Origin: Litorimonas sp947503715
Lineage (GTDB): Bacteria > Pseudomonadota > Alphaproteobacteria > Caulobacterales > Maricaulaceae
Assembly: GCF_050271975.1 (NCBI RefSeq)
Contig: NZ_CP189850.1
Coordinates: 248,001-312,000 of the forward strand
DNA length: 64,000 nucleotides
Direction of reading: 5' to 3'
The number at the start of each line of letters is the position of its first letter. Position 1 is the first letter of the stretch. A model generated the notes under the pieces. That model made no database searches. It was not told the DNA's origin and worked only from the letters and a program-made list of their open reading frames with translations. Shown here piece after piece: positions 17,464 to 26,235 of this stretch. Position numbers and translations under genes: made by a program.

Positions 17464-18420
17464 TTACACAAAAACGCGCGCAGCCGCCCGACCTGATAAC
17501 CATGCACCCTGCACGCGACCGCCAAGGCACCAATCGCCGCAAGCCACAATCCCGTCCCCGATGAGACAGTCCACGTCGGGTGAGGTTTTATTCGAGGCAT
17601 AGAGCCAGCGATGGAGCGCGAGATGAGGCGAGTCCTGTAACGGCATCCCGATCAGGGCCGACGCGGATTTCAACATCACGTCCTGCACCCATTCGCGGTC
17701 CGCATCCTGATGCGTGTTGGACCAGTCCGGCTCGCTCGTCACAACAACTGTGCCGACATCCTGTGATCGTCCGGGCTTGGCATGGTTCATACTAATCCAG
17801 TCAATCGGCAGGTCTTTCACGCGAAGTGTGTCCCAACCCGGATCAACGGGCGCATTTAACCCGATCATCAGGGTGAAACAGACATTCATCTCTGCGGATT
17901 TCACGGTCTCCATTTGTTTGAAGTCATCAGGTAAAACCAGTTGAGCCTGCGCAGGCGGCAATGTCGAGATAACGCCATCAAAACCCGTTTCGACCGACCC
18001 GTCTTCAAATTCTAATGTCCAAGTTTCACCCCGTGTGACTTTACTAACGCGACGGCTGAGCTCTATATTGAGACCCTCTGCCCAGAATTTCGGCAGGCTG
18101 TTCATGCGCGGTGTTCCGACATAGCGGTCGCGACCCGTGTCAGAACTTAATTCTCCCGTTTTCAGATAGAGCGCACGGGCAGCCCAAGGGGCGCATGATC
18201 CCGCCTCTATCGTGCGGTCAATTTCGGCGCGGAAATCTTCGTCCTGCACGGTTAAATATTGCGCGCCGTGATCAAACTCCCACGCGCCAGCATAGCGCGT
18301 GGACATGCGCCCGCTGACCCCGCGTGATTTATCGAAGAGGCGGACATCAATACCGTTCGCGCGGAGTTCACGTGCCGCCGAGAGTCCCGCCACGCCAGCG
18401 CCGATAATCGCAATTGTCAT
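17464..18420 (-). CDS. FAD-dependent NAD(P)-type oxidoreductase, renalase-like
   Basis: A 318-residue flavoprotein. The N-terminus has the dinucleotide fold IIGAGVAGLSAARELRANG, with the second motif LFDKSRGVSGRMSTR that binds the FAD, followed by EFDHGAQYLTVQD. A second cluster, GVISTLPPAQAQLVL, and the final FAD contact GDGIVACGDWCLGGRVQGAW fit the amine-oxidase/renalase group. Real substrates in bacteria are poorly known; bacterial renalases oxidise isomeric dihydro-NAD(P). The start overlaps the stop of the split photolyase N-domain gene by 4 bp, which points to co-translation and perhaps a link to flavin or NAD chemistry of that protein. Confidence 0.85.
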   Translation of the reverse strand: MTIAIIGAGVAGLSAARELRANGIDVRLFDKSRGVSGRMSTRYAGAWEFDHGAQYLTVQDEDFRAEIDRTIEAGSCAPWAARALYLKTGELSSDTGRDRYVGTPRMNSLPKFWAEGLNIELSRRVSKVTRGETWTLEFEDGSVETGFDGVISTLPPAQAQLVLPDDFKQMETVKSAEMNVCFTLMIGLNAPVDPGWDTLRVKDLPIDWISMNHAKPGRSQDVGTVVVTSEPDWSNTHQDADREWVQDVMLKSASALIGMPLQDSPHLALHRWLYASNKTSPDVDCLIGDGIVACGDWCLGGRVQGAWLSGRAAARVFV

Positions 18421-18854
18421 GCTGTTTCCGACTCCAGAACCTGATGGGACGGCGTCATGGCGGATTTCTTGGCGCGGTTCCAGAAGCGGAAGAACCGTTT
18501 TGTATCGACATCATCCGGTACACTCACGAGGCCTGGGGCTTCGATGACCTTGACCTCATGCGTATCGCGGAGATCGGCAATAATCTCGCGGTAATCAGGG
18601 TCAGGTGACCACGCGGTATAAATAGTCTGTTCGCCAACCAATTCGCGCAAGACATTATAAGGATGACCCGCCATGATTTTCACGCCGAGGTCCAATGCGC
18701 ATTCATAAATAAAGACGCGCCGCTTCAGAGAATAGGCTTTTTCATCATGTCTTTCCGTATCCCAGATGAATATGATCTCCGCTCCCTCGCCCGCCATCGT
18801 CACAGCCGGATGGTCCAGCGTTATCGCGTCCTCATGTATCCAAATGACGCTCAT
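18417..18854 (-). CDS. Photolyase/cryptochrome N-terminal alpha/beta domain as a separate protein
   Basis: A 145-residue protein resembling the antenna-binding Rossmann domain of DNA photolyases: SVIWIHEDAITLDHPAV at the start, IIFIWDTERHDEKAYSLKR, then YNVLRELVGEQTIYTAWSPD and a final strand VKVIEAPGLVSV, which is the order of the domain in full-length enzymes. It ends without the FAD-binding domain, which is encoded by the next upstream gene (18851-19648) in a different frame with a 4-bp ATGA overlap. So the two halves appear as separate, coupled proteins rather than a recent frameshift. No antenna cofactor residues could be judged by eye. Confidence 0.75.
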   Translation of the reverse strand: MSVIWIHEDAITLDHPAVTMAGEGAEIIFIWDTERHDEKAYSLKRRVFIYECALDLGVKIMAGHPYNVLRELVGEQTIYTAWSPDPDYREIIADLRDTHEVKVIEAPGLVSVPDDVDTKRFFRFWNRAKKSAMTPSHQVLESETA

Positions 18855-19648
18855 TGGAAATCTCCATTCGGGAAAAGCCGCTTGCGCAAATCTTCATATG
18901 TGCCGGCCAACGGTTTATTGCGCTTGAAGGCCGTATCAATATCCGGACCGCTGAATTTTTCGACATTGTCGAGATTATAGTAATAAGGCTTGTGCGAGAA
19001 TGTGCTGGCGACCCATTGCCATGACAGATTATTCGAGGCGGGGTCTCCGTCAAGTAGGTGCGAGAGGAACCACGCCGCGCCTGCCTGCCACTTCACGCGT
19101 CGCCAGTGACAGATATATCCTGCCAGATAGAGCCGCGCATGGTTGTGCAGATAGCCCGTCGTGAGGAGCTGATCGATAAATTGGTCGATACAGGCAACGC
19201 CCGTTTCGCCCGCTGCTATATCCTCGGGCAAGTCATCGGCATAATCCTCCGGCCCGAACCCTGTCTTATAATCCTCGACATCATTCCAGATATGATCCGG
19301 ATGTTCGCGGTAAAGGCGTTGCCAATAATCCCGCCATGTCAATTGCTGGATAAATTTTTCCGCCGTCTTGCAGGAGGCCAGTTCCAGCGCTTGATCGCGG
19401 ACTTCATCCGCGCCCATCACGCCGTGACGGATATAGGGGGAGAGCTGCGTCACCGCCCCGTCCAGATGATTGCGGGTCTTTCCATATTCCGCGGGGTCCA
19501 ATGTCTTCAATCGAGCCTTCGCCGCCGCCCGTCCGCCCCTAATGGAGGAGACTGTCGTGTCGTCCGCGGACAGATTCGGGGAAAGCTGCCTGACCTCCGC
19601 AATGAGGGAAGCTCTATCGGTCGGTATCTGTTGGGTTGCGTCACGCAT
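18851..19648 (-). CDS. FAD-binding domain of DNA photolyase/cryptochrome (stand-alone)
   Basis: A 265-residue protein equal to the helical FAD domain of photolyases. Near residue 60-75 it has DGAVTQLSPYIRHGVMG (phosphate loop of FAD), then LTWRDYWQRLYREHPD, GYLHNHARLYLAGYICHW and GDPASNNLSWQWVASTFSHK, all core photolyase motifs, including the Asn/Asp-rich FAD contacts and Trp residues of the electron chain. It lacks the N-terminal antenna domain, which is in the next gene. ATG 19648 is my choice; 12 more codons upstream are open. It may repair UV dimers or act as a light sensor; CPD versus 6-4 cannot be decided. Confidence 0.85.
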   Translation of the reverse strand: MRDATQQIPTDRASLIAEVRQLSPNLSADDTTVSSIRGGRAAAKARLKTLDPAEYGKTRNHLDGAVTQLSPYIRHGVMGADEVRDQALELASCKTAEKFIQQLTWRDYWQRLYREHPDHIWNDVEDYKTGFGPEDYADDLPEDIAAGETGVACIDQFIDQLLTTGYLHNHARLYLAGYICHWRRVKWQAGAAWFLSHLLDGDPASNNLSWQWVASTFSHKPYYYNLDNVEKFSGPDIDTAFKRNKPLAGTYEDLRKRLFPNGDFQ

Positions 19649-19810
19649 ATCATAGCTACGCACGAAACAAGGCAAAGTGCACAAATTCGCGGCTTTTAGA
19701 GGAACAATTTCTTTTGCAGTCTCAAATTTGGAGTTCTCGAAACAATAGACCTAGCCATAATGAACTCCTGTCTTTATCTAATGCTGAACGACTGCTAAGT
19801 GCAAGCGAAC

Positions 19811-19824
19811 TGACAGCGCTGTCA
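19811..19824. promoter_or_regulatory. 14-bp perfect palindrome upstream of gap, LacI-type operator candidate
   Basis: TGACAGCGCTGTCA is a perfect palindrome with a central GC step, the general form of LacI-family operators in alphaproteobacterial sugar regulons. It ends 31 bp before the gap start codon, next to TAAAAT (19825-19830), which could serve as a -10. A sugar-responsive repressor is inferred; none is encoded in the window. Confidence 0.55.
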
Positions 19825-19855
19825 TAAAATAGCAGCATTTCAAGGAAGTGAAACG

Positions 19856-20866
19856 ATGACCACGAGACTAGCCATCAATGGATTTGGGCGCATTGGCCGC
19901 AATGTATTACGTGCGCTGATTGAGCAGGGCCGAGACGACATGGAAGTTGTGGCGATCAATGACCTGTCCTCCACAGAGAACCTCGCCCACCTTTTAAAAT
20001 ATGATTCCGTTCATGGGCGCTTTCCCGGAAAGATCAGCTTCACGGAGACCAGCCTCAATCTCGGCGGGAACGATATCGAAGTCACTGCCATTCGCAATCT
20101 GGAAGACCAGAACTGGGCCGACAATAACGTCGATATCGTGCTGGAATGTACGGGTATTTTCACAGCGCGCGAGGCGGCGGCGAAACATCTGGCAGCGGGC
20201 GCGAAACGCGTCTTAATTTCCGCGCCCGGCGCAAATGCGGATAAGACAATCGTTTACGGTGTGAACCATGACGAGTTGACGAAAGACGATATTGTCGTCT
20301 CCAACGGATCCTGCACAACCAATGCCCTCGCCCCCGTCGCGAAAGTCCTAAACGATCTCCTCGGGATCGAGACGGGTTTCATGACGACAGTTCACGCCTA
20401 TACGGGCGATCAGCCAACTTTGGACGGCGTCCACCGCAAAGATTTCAACCGGGGTCGCGCGGCTGCGCTCTCCATGATCCCGACCTCGACCGGTGCAGCG
20501 AAAGCCATTGGCCTCGTCCTGCCGGAGCTCAAAGGGAAGCTGGACGGCAAGGCTATTCGCGTCCCGACGCCGAATGTGTCCGTCGTTGATCTCGTTATCA
20601 ATTCGGAAAAAACCGCATCTGTCGAAGCCATCAACGCCGCTTTCCAAAAGGCCGCTGACGGTCCTCTGAAGGGCGTGCTGCAGGTCGTTCACGACAAAAC
20701 CGTCTCAATCGATTTCAACCATGACCCGCACTCCTCGTCCCTTGTTTTGGGCGAGACCGTTGTCATGGGCGAGAAGATGGTCCGCGTGTTGAGCTGGTAT
20801 GACAATGAATGGGGTTTCTCCAACCGGATGCTGGACACGGCGGCGGTCATGGCGAAATTCCTCTAA
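19856..20866 (+). CDS. gap: Type I glyceraldehyde-3-phosphate dehydrogenase
   Basis: A 336-residue glycolytic/gluconeogenic enzyme that interconverts glyceraldehyde 3-phosphate and 1,3-bisphosphoglycerate with NAD(P). It opens with the NAD fold LAINGFGRIGRNVLRALIEQ and has the catalytic cysteine in SNGSCTTNALAPVAK near residue 152, then HAYTGDQPTLDG and SWYDNEWGFSNRM at the end. AAGGAAGTG precedes the ATG. PEP carboxylase follows 21 bp later on the same strand, so the two probably form one unit under the palindrome upstream, joining lower glycolysis to anaplerosis. Confidence 0.97.
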   Translation: MTTRLAINGFGRIGRNVLRALIEQGRDDMEVVAINDLSSTENLAHLLKYDSVHGRFPGKISFTETSLNLGGNDIEVTAIRNLEDQNWADNNVDIVLECTGIFTAREAAAKHLAAGAKRVLISAPGANADKTIVYGVNHDELTKDDIVVSNGSCTTNALAPVAKVLNDLLGIETGFMTTVHAYTGDQPTLDGVHRKDFNRGRAAALSMIPTSTGAAKAIGLVLPELKGKLDGKAIRVPTPNVSVVDLVINSEKTASVEAINAAFQKAADGPLKGVLQVVHDKTVSIDFNHDPHSSSLVLGETVVMGEKMVRVLSWYDNEWGFSNRMLDTAAVMAKFL

Positions 20867-20887
20867 GGAGATAGTCACATCAAACGG

Positions 20888-23710
20888 ATGAGCACAGAAG
20901 AGCTGCAAAGCAAACTCGAAACATTGTTAGACGGGCATAAGCAGGCGGTCGCTTCCGACCCGCAGGCCAATCCCGTCAAACTTCTCGCCTATGATATTTC
21001 AAAGGCTGTGGAAGAGCGCAGTATTTCCTTTGGTGATATCACCATGCTCGTCAAAACCGCGTCTGATCGAGGCGCGATTTCTCGCATCCGGCGACTGCGC
21101 CAACGGGCGGGCGCGGACCGGTTTGACGCGCTGAAGTCTCGTATTACAGAGATTGCGGAAGCTCAGGCCGCGAAAGGGTTCGAAGCCTTCAAGACATGGG
21201 CGGAAACGCCCGGTCAGGGCATTGTGCTGACGGCGCATCCGACCTTCTCCCTGTCCCGTGATATCCGGAATACGCTCGGTGAAATCGCGTCGGCTGACAG
21301 AGATTTTAGCACGGCGGAAGATACGCTCAAAACGCATCCTTACCTGCCAAAACGCGCGCCGACCCTGATCGAGGAGCATGAGGACACGCAAGCAACCCTG
21401 ACCCGCATTCAATCCGCAATGGATGCGCTGAACGCGACCGTTCTGGACGTGGCCGCGAAACATTTTCCGAAACACTGGACGACTCTGACACCACATCTCG
21501 TCGATGCTTATAGCTGGGTCGGGTATGATATTGACGGACGGACCGATATTTCTTGGGGTGACGCGCTGCGTTTACGCCTGTCCGAGAAACGCGACCAACT
21601 TGCGCGTTACGCTGAGCTGGCGGCGAATATTGCCTCTGGTGGGAATTTCAAATCAGAGTCTGAGTCCGCACTGGACAAGATGGTTGACCGGATCAAGGAC
21701 GGTTTGGCTTCTGCCGAACGTGATTTGAAACTGTTTGAGAAAGACCTAGATAATCCCGATAATCTCGTCGCGGCCGCGAATAATCTGACGCGTCAATCCC
21801 CGCGTCGCTTCACCGATCTCTCCACCCTCCAACCGCTGTTGGAAACCGTCATCAAGGGCGCACCAGATGATTCTGTTCGTCGCGACCTGCTCTGCCTCCG
21901 CGCGTCTATGGAAGCCTTCGGCCTCGGCACGGCGCGCATCCATTTCCGCCTCAATGCCCGTCACGTCATGTCCGGCGTCAAGGGGATATTCGGCCTGACG
22001 GAAAGCTCCTCTGACACGCGCACAGTTTTGAAACGCGCGACGGAGATGACGCAAAATGTCAAACCGCAAACCGTTAACTTTGCCTCCCTCGCCCTCGAAA
22101 GCTCCACCGCGCATGAGAAGATGATCCTCATCGCGCAGATGCAGAAATATATTGATGGGGCCGCCCCCATCCGCCTCTTGATTGCGGAAACCGAAGACGC
22201 GCTCGTCCCGCTCTCCGTGCTCTATCTCGCACGCCGTTACGGGGTTGCGGATAAGTTGGATATATCGCCGCTCTTTGAAACAGCAGACGCGTTGAATAAT
22301 GGTGGCCGGATTATCGGGAAGATGCTCGAAAATGATGTCTATCGCGATTACATCCGCGCGCGCGGTGTCTTCGCTATACAAACAGGCTTTTCCGATGCGG
22401 GTCGGTTCATGGGACAGATTCCAGCGACCCTCGCGATTGAGCGGCTGCAATCCCATTTTGCCCGCGAGATGGCGCGTTACGAGATGGATGATGTGACAGC
22501 ACTCGTCTTTAACACCCATGGCGAAGGTTTGGGGCGCGGCGGTCATCCCGGCACGATTGAACAACGCCTCGACTACGCGATGAGCCCCTGGGCCATTGCG
22601 CAATTTGAAAAGCGTGACCTGCACCTCTGCCATGAGACGAGTTTTCAGGGCGGGGATGGTTATCTTTGGTTCCAGACGGAAGCTCTCGCGAATGCGACCG
22701 TTTTCTCCCTCATTGGCGGACGCTATGCAGACAGGTCAGATGTCGCGAATGACCCGTTCTATACGGAAAAAGATTTCTCGTGGGACGTCTACCGCACGAT
22801 TGGGTCAGAGCAGGACGCCCTCTATTCCGATCCGAATTATGTCGGACTTTTGGGCGGGTTGGGGCAAAATATGCTCATCCCGACGGGCAGTCGCGCCGCG
22901 AAACGCGCCAAGCCGGGATCGGGGGCGGATATGTTCAACCCGCGCCTCCTGCGGGCCATTCCGCATAATGCGATCCTGCAGCAATTTGGCACGCCCGCGA
23001 ATATCTTCTACGGCGTGGGTCGAGCCGCCGGGATTGATCCCGAAAAGTTTGAAGCGCTTTATAAAGAGTCTGCGCGGGCAAAATCTATTTTCGGCCTTGT
23101 TATGACGACAATGGGTCGGACGAACCTGTCCGTTCTAACGGGCTATGGTCGCCTCTTCGATCCAGGGTTCTGGATTTCCCGCGCCCTATCCGGTGCGGAG
23201 CCAATGCTTGCGCATAAATCACTGGTCGTGGCGGAAACGTTGGAGAGCTCGACATGGCGGTCGCAAATTGTGGACCTGTCCAACCGTCTGCGGTTGGACA
23301 TGTATGACAGTCTGCGCTTCCTGAAACAATGTGACCCGGAGGCAGACTTTACACCTGACGACTCCCTTATGATTCTCCATGCGCTGCGCTTGGCCGTCAT
23401 TATGAAGATGATGATCCTCATGACGGAACTGCCGGTTGTTTCTGATGAAGCCACATCCCGTCTCTCCGCGCTGCAGCGGATGCAGACGTTCCAGATTAAT
23501 GAGATTATTGAGGATCTGCGCGAACGCTATCCCGCCAAGACCGCGCCGCTGGAATGGACAATGGCCCTTTCGGAGAAAACCGGCGAGCCCGTCTCGGGCG
23601 GTGGGTTCGAACATATCGCGGATGAAGTCATCAAACCGCTCGACCGTGCCAAGGATCTCGTGCGTCAAATCACGATCGCCATTACGCATCATTATGATGC
23701 GTTTGGCTGA
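20888..23710 (+). CDS. ppc: Divergent phosphoenolpyruvate carboxylase family protein
   Basis: A 940-residue protein of PEP carboxylase length and order, expected to carboxylate PEP to oxaloacetate. It retains IVLTAHPT near residue 113, ISPLFETADALNNGG near residue 459 and LGRGGHPG near residue 545. Yet several textbook catalytic stretches differ: TAHPTE is TAHPTF, GYSDSxKD appears as GFSDAGRFMG, HGRGGxxGRGG appears as HGEGLGRGG, and the usual C-terminal xNTG is replaced by HHYDAFG. It may be a distinct alphaproteobacterial PEPC clade or a changed activity. Directly downstream of gap, consistent with a central-carbon role. Confidence 0.75.
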   Translation: MSTEELQSKLETLLDGHKQAVASDPQANPVKLLAYDISKAVEERSISFGDITMLVKTASDRGAISRIRRLRQRAGADRFDALKSRITEIAEAQAAKGFEAFKTWAETPGQGIVLTAHPTFSLSRDIRNTLGEIASADRDFSTAEDTLKTHPYLPKRAPTLIEEHEDTQATLTRIQSAMDALNATVLDVAAKHFPKHWTTLTPHLVDAYSWVGYDIDGRTDISWGDALRLRLSEKRDQLARYAELAANIASGGNFKSESESALDKMVDRIKDGLASAERDLKLFEKDLDNPDNLVAAANNLTRQSPRRFTDLSTLQPLLETVIKGAPDDSVRRDLLCLRASMEAFGLGTARIHFRLNARHVMSGVKGIFGLTESSSDTRTVLKRATEMTQNVKPQTVNFASLALESSTAHEKMILIAQMQKYIDGAAPIRLLIAETEDALVPLSVLYLARRYGVADKLDISPLFETADALNNGGRIIGKMLENDVYRDYIRARGVFAIQTGFSDAGRFMGQIPATLAIERLQSHFAREMARYEMDDVTALVFNTHGEGLGRGGHPGTIEQRLDYAMSPWAIAQFEKRDLHLCHETSFQGGDGYLWFQTEALANATVFSLIGGRYADRSDVANDPFYTEKDFSWDVYRTIGSEQDALYSDPNYVGLLGGLGQNMLIPTGSRAAKRAKPGSGADMFNPRLLRAIPHNAILQQFGTPANIFYGVGRAAGIDPEKFEALYKESARAKSIFGLVMTTMGRTNLSVLTGYGRLFDPGFWISRALSGAEPMLAHKSLVVAETLESSTWRSQIVDLSNRLRLDMYDSLRFLKQCDPEADFTPDDSLMILHALRLAVIMKMMILMTELPVVSDEATSRLSALQRMQTFQINEIIEDLRERYPAKTAPLEWTMALSEKTGEPVSGGGFEHIADEVIKPLDRAKDLVRQITIAITHHYDAFG

Positions 23711-23715
23711 TCCTC

Positions 23716-24595
23716 TCAGGGGCATTTAGCGAACTTGGCCGAACTCCAGTTCAGAAATGGCGGCATCAAGAGACCGAAGAAGTTGAAACTATTCGTCTGG
23801 ATATTATCGTCTTGCAAAGTCACACCCAAAGACGCTTCATAGGCGGGCAGTTCTGTCCAATGCGTGGACGGCTTTATATGATGCCCGACATGGTAGCCAA
23901 AATTCCAGAAAAACCGGTTGAAAACTTTATCCCGACAATTATTGGCAAAAGCTATGTCACCATTGGATTTCTCGCCAATATGGGTGGAGTAATCGGTTCG
24001 CAGGGAAAAGAAGGTAATGATGACGTAGAGTGACAGGATAATAATGGCGCTCTTAAGAGAGAGAATCGCGATCCCCGTCAAGAACATCAAAATGACGAAA
24101 TAATCCAAAAGATAGTATCGTCCATATTGCCGCCGCGGTCCCGAACCAAAACTCATTCTGATTAATTCACAGATTGGAATCGTCATTTGGGGAATAGTGT
24201 TACGTATCGCGTATTTAATAAAAGCCCATAAATCGTCCTGCGTATTATCGGTATAATAAATCTCTCAATATAAGGCCTACCCTTTAGGGCCTGTTTCTTA
24301 TGTTCAACATGGTGACCGTGCACATGCATGATCTTCCAATTTCCCGCCGGCATACCGGCGCTCAGGCCGAATATAATATTGAAGACCCTATTCCAGCTTC
24401 TTTTCACAAACATCGGATGATGCACGTGATTATGCAGAACATAGTTATTTCGACAAATAAGAATCCAGACGCCCCCCATATTAAAAATGAATTCAGGGAA
24501 CTAAACTGCTCCAATATCGCAGCCGCCATGAGGATTAATGGACCTAGTCCTGCAAGTATAACCTGCGGGAGGTCCTCTTTATATATAAGTGTCAT
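23716..24595 (-). pseudogene. Fatty acid desaturase broken by two frameshifts
   Basis: Three consecutive reading frames on the minus strand together spell one desaturase of about 290 residues: frame one from 24595 (MTLIYKEDLPQVILAGLGPL, membrane segments), frame two around 24480-24183 with HNHVHHPMF and HVHGHHVEH, frame three from 24186 with NFGYHVGHHIKPSTHW. These are the three histidine boxes that bind the di-iron centre. The first shift lies near a run of six C on the plus strand (about 24472-24477), the second at CCCCAAATG near 24186. Base composition is AT-richer than nearby genes. Either a decayed gene, phase-variable runs, or sequencing errors. Confidence 0.75.
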
Positions 24596-24717
24596 GTTAC
24601 ACGCGCCCCGTGCTTACCAATTTAGCTTAGATTTCCTAAGCTATAGATACAACTTAAGCGGTAAAACAGAGCTTTGTCTAGGTCATTTCCAAAACGACGC
24701 GATTAACGCGCCGCATT

Positions 24718-25428
24718 TTAAATTCCGACAACCTTCTGTATTAGTTTAGGCAGCCAGCTTTTCATCACTAACGGGCCCTCTGTCATCACGAGACAGATAC
24801 AATCTTCGCCTTCCTCAATGGTCGGGGAATGTGTTTTGGTCTCGTCTTCAATATGAAGATCACCACGTCTGAACGTGCGGCCTTCGACCGTGTAGGCCCC
24901 GTTGAGAATAAGCGTCCATTCTTCACCATTATGCGAATGTTCCGGCATGCGCATGCCGCCTTTGGCTTTTAGCAGGTAAAGGCGGTCACCTTCTTCAGTA
25001 CGGCGATTCCCGAGTACGTCATGAATGGCCATGCCGGGAATGAGGGATTTCCACTGAATATCTCGCAGCCCGGTTCCCCCCATCAAGTCACGAAGGGGTC
25101 TGGGCGCCACGCGTGTTTGGCGCGAAACATGATCATTCGCAGCCACGTTTTGCACCTCATCCGCCTCCCGATATGAAAGCTTTGCAAGCGTTTCGCCAAT
25201 CAGAAGTGGAGATAGCGGAACAGGACGTATCTCATTGATGAGACAGGCCGCTAATTCCGTTTGAAACATCGCAGACTCTGCTAAATCAGGATTGAGCTCT
25301 ACGGCGCAGGACATCAACGCGTAACGAGCAGGCGAGAGGTTTCCGGCGGCATAATCCGTGATCGCGTCATCGCGATCATTTATTGTCCGAAACAGGAGGT
25401 CTTGGGAAATCCGGATCGGCGCGCTCAC
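24718..25428 (-). CDS. ChrR-like cupin anti-sigma factor
   Basis: A 236-residue protein with the two-part layout of ChrR: an N-terminal helical anti-sigma region (ITDYAAGNLSPARYALMSCA) and a C-terminal cupin (PEHSHNGEEWTLILNGAYTV, then RRGDLHIEDETKTHSPTI). It should hold the ECF sigma factor encoded just upstream; the genes overlap by 4 bp. In classical ChrR the N-terminal part binds zinc through a HxxxCxxC-type site; here only one Cys remains (ALMSCAVEL), so that site looks degraded. The cupin metal ligands (HSH, E, H) are present. The inducing stress could be singlet oxygen or organic peroxide, by analogy. Confidence 0.8.
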   Translation of the reverse strand: MSAPIRISQDLLFRTINDRDDAITDYAAGNLSPARYALMSCAVELNPDLAESAMFQTELAACLINEIRPVPLSPLLIGETLAKLSYREADEVQNVAANDHVSRQTRVAPRPLRDLMGGTGLRDIQWKSLIPGMAIHDVLGNRRTEEGDRLYLLKAKGGMRMPEHSHNGEEWTLILNGAYTVEGRTFRRGDLHIEDETKTHSPTIEEGEDCICLVMTEGPLVMKSWLPKLIQKVVGI

Positions 25429-26054
25429 AACACTTTCTCCCGCTGACGCGCCATGTTGACCTTGAGGGCCTGTATCGCGGATCGTATGCGGGTTTTGACA
25501 GTGCCAAGCGGCAGGCCGGTTTCGGCGCTTATCTGCTTGTGGGTTTTAAATTCGATAAAAGCCATACGGATGGCCATTTGCTGGGCTTCGGTCAGGAGCG
25601 CGATCTGGGCGCGAAGAATATCCGTGCTCTCTTGGCTCATGAAATTTGCTTCGGCCGACGGAACTTCGTCATCCGCGATGACCTTCATCAATTCCGGATC
25701 GCGCACATCCATGCGACCGTGCTTACGCTTATGATCTATCCATTTATTGCGGGTCATCCGGTAGACCCAGGTCGCAAAACTGGCTTTGGCAGGATCGAAC
25801 ATTTCCGCCTTTGTCCAAACTTTGATCATCACGTCCTGGACAATATCTTCAGCCGTGCCATTTCCAACACCGCGGGCCATCAGCCAGCCTTTCAGCTTGG
25901 GACCATAGATTTCGAAGAGGTCTGATAGAGCCTTGGCATCCTGCTTTTCTGCAATTGCAGCCAGCCATAGAGCATCTCGCTTTGCCGCACTAAGAGATTT
26001 CTTGGACGGGGTAAACCCTAATGGGCGTTTAGTCTGACTCTGTTCAGTCGTCAT
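25425..26054 (-). CDS. ECF RNA polymerase sigma factor (partner of ChrR-like protein)
   Basis: A 209-residue sigma-70 family ECF factor. Region 2 is seen in GNGTAEDIVQDVMIKVWTKA and FATWVYRMTRNKWIDHKRK; region 4 is ALLTEAQQMAIRMAFIEF and LPLGTVKTRIRSAIQALK, a helix-turn-helix for the -35 element. ATG 26054 is preceded by AGGAG at 6 bp, better than the longer frame to 26117. It is coupled by a 4-bp overlap with the ChrR-like gene, as in RpoE-ChrR pairs of alphaproteobacteria. Targets may include the adjacent photolyase and desaturase genes, but no convincing promoter match was found. Confidence 0.9.
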   Translation of the reverse strand: MTTEQSQTKRPLGFTPSKKSLSAAKRDALWLAAIAEKQDAKALSDLFEIYGPKLKGWLMARGVGNGTAEDIVQDVMIKVWTKAEMFDPAKASFATWVYRMTRNKWIDHKRKHGRMDVRDPELMKVIADDEVPSAEANFMSQESTDILRAQIALLTEAQQMAIRMAFIEFKTHKQISAETGLPLGTVKTRIRSAIQALKVNMARQREKVL

Positions 26055-26235
26055 CGCACTCTCCTGTGTCTGGTGAGGCATTCCAAAATCTATAGTCTCT
26101 GCAAAAGCGAGTGTCATGTTCCAAAACCAGTCATTTTCAAAAAAGAATGATATATCAAGTATTTTTTGATTACGGTTAAGACTGGGGCTTGGGTTGCTTG
26201 AAACCTAGGCTGGACAAAATGTAAGGTTTAGGACG

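Noticed and set aside
18417..19648. Frameshifted full-length photolyase
   Set aside because: The two genes are in order FAD domain first, N domain second on the coding strand, opposite to a fused photolyase, and are joined by neat ATGA overlaps; this is not a simple frameshift.
26101..26235. EcfG/ECF-type promoter for the sigma factor gene (GGAAC at 26118-26122 on the minus strand)
   Set aside because: No CGTT or similar -10 element occurs 16-17 bp downstream on that strand, so the match is only a half site.
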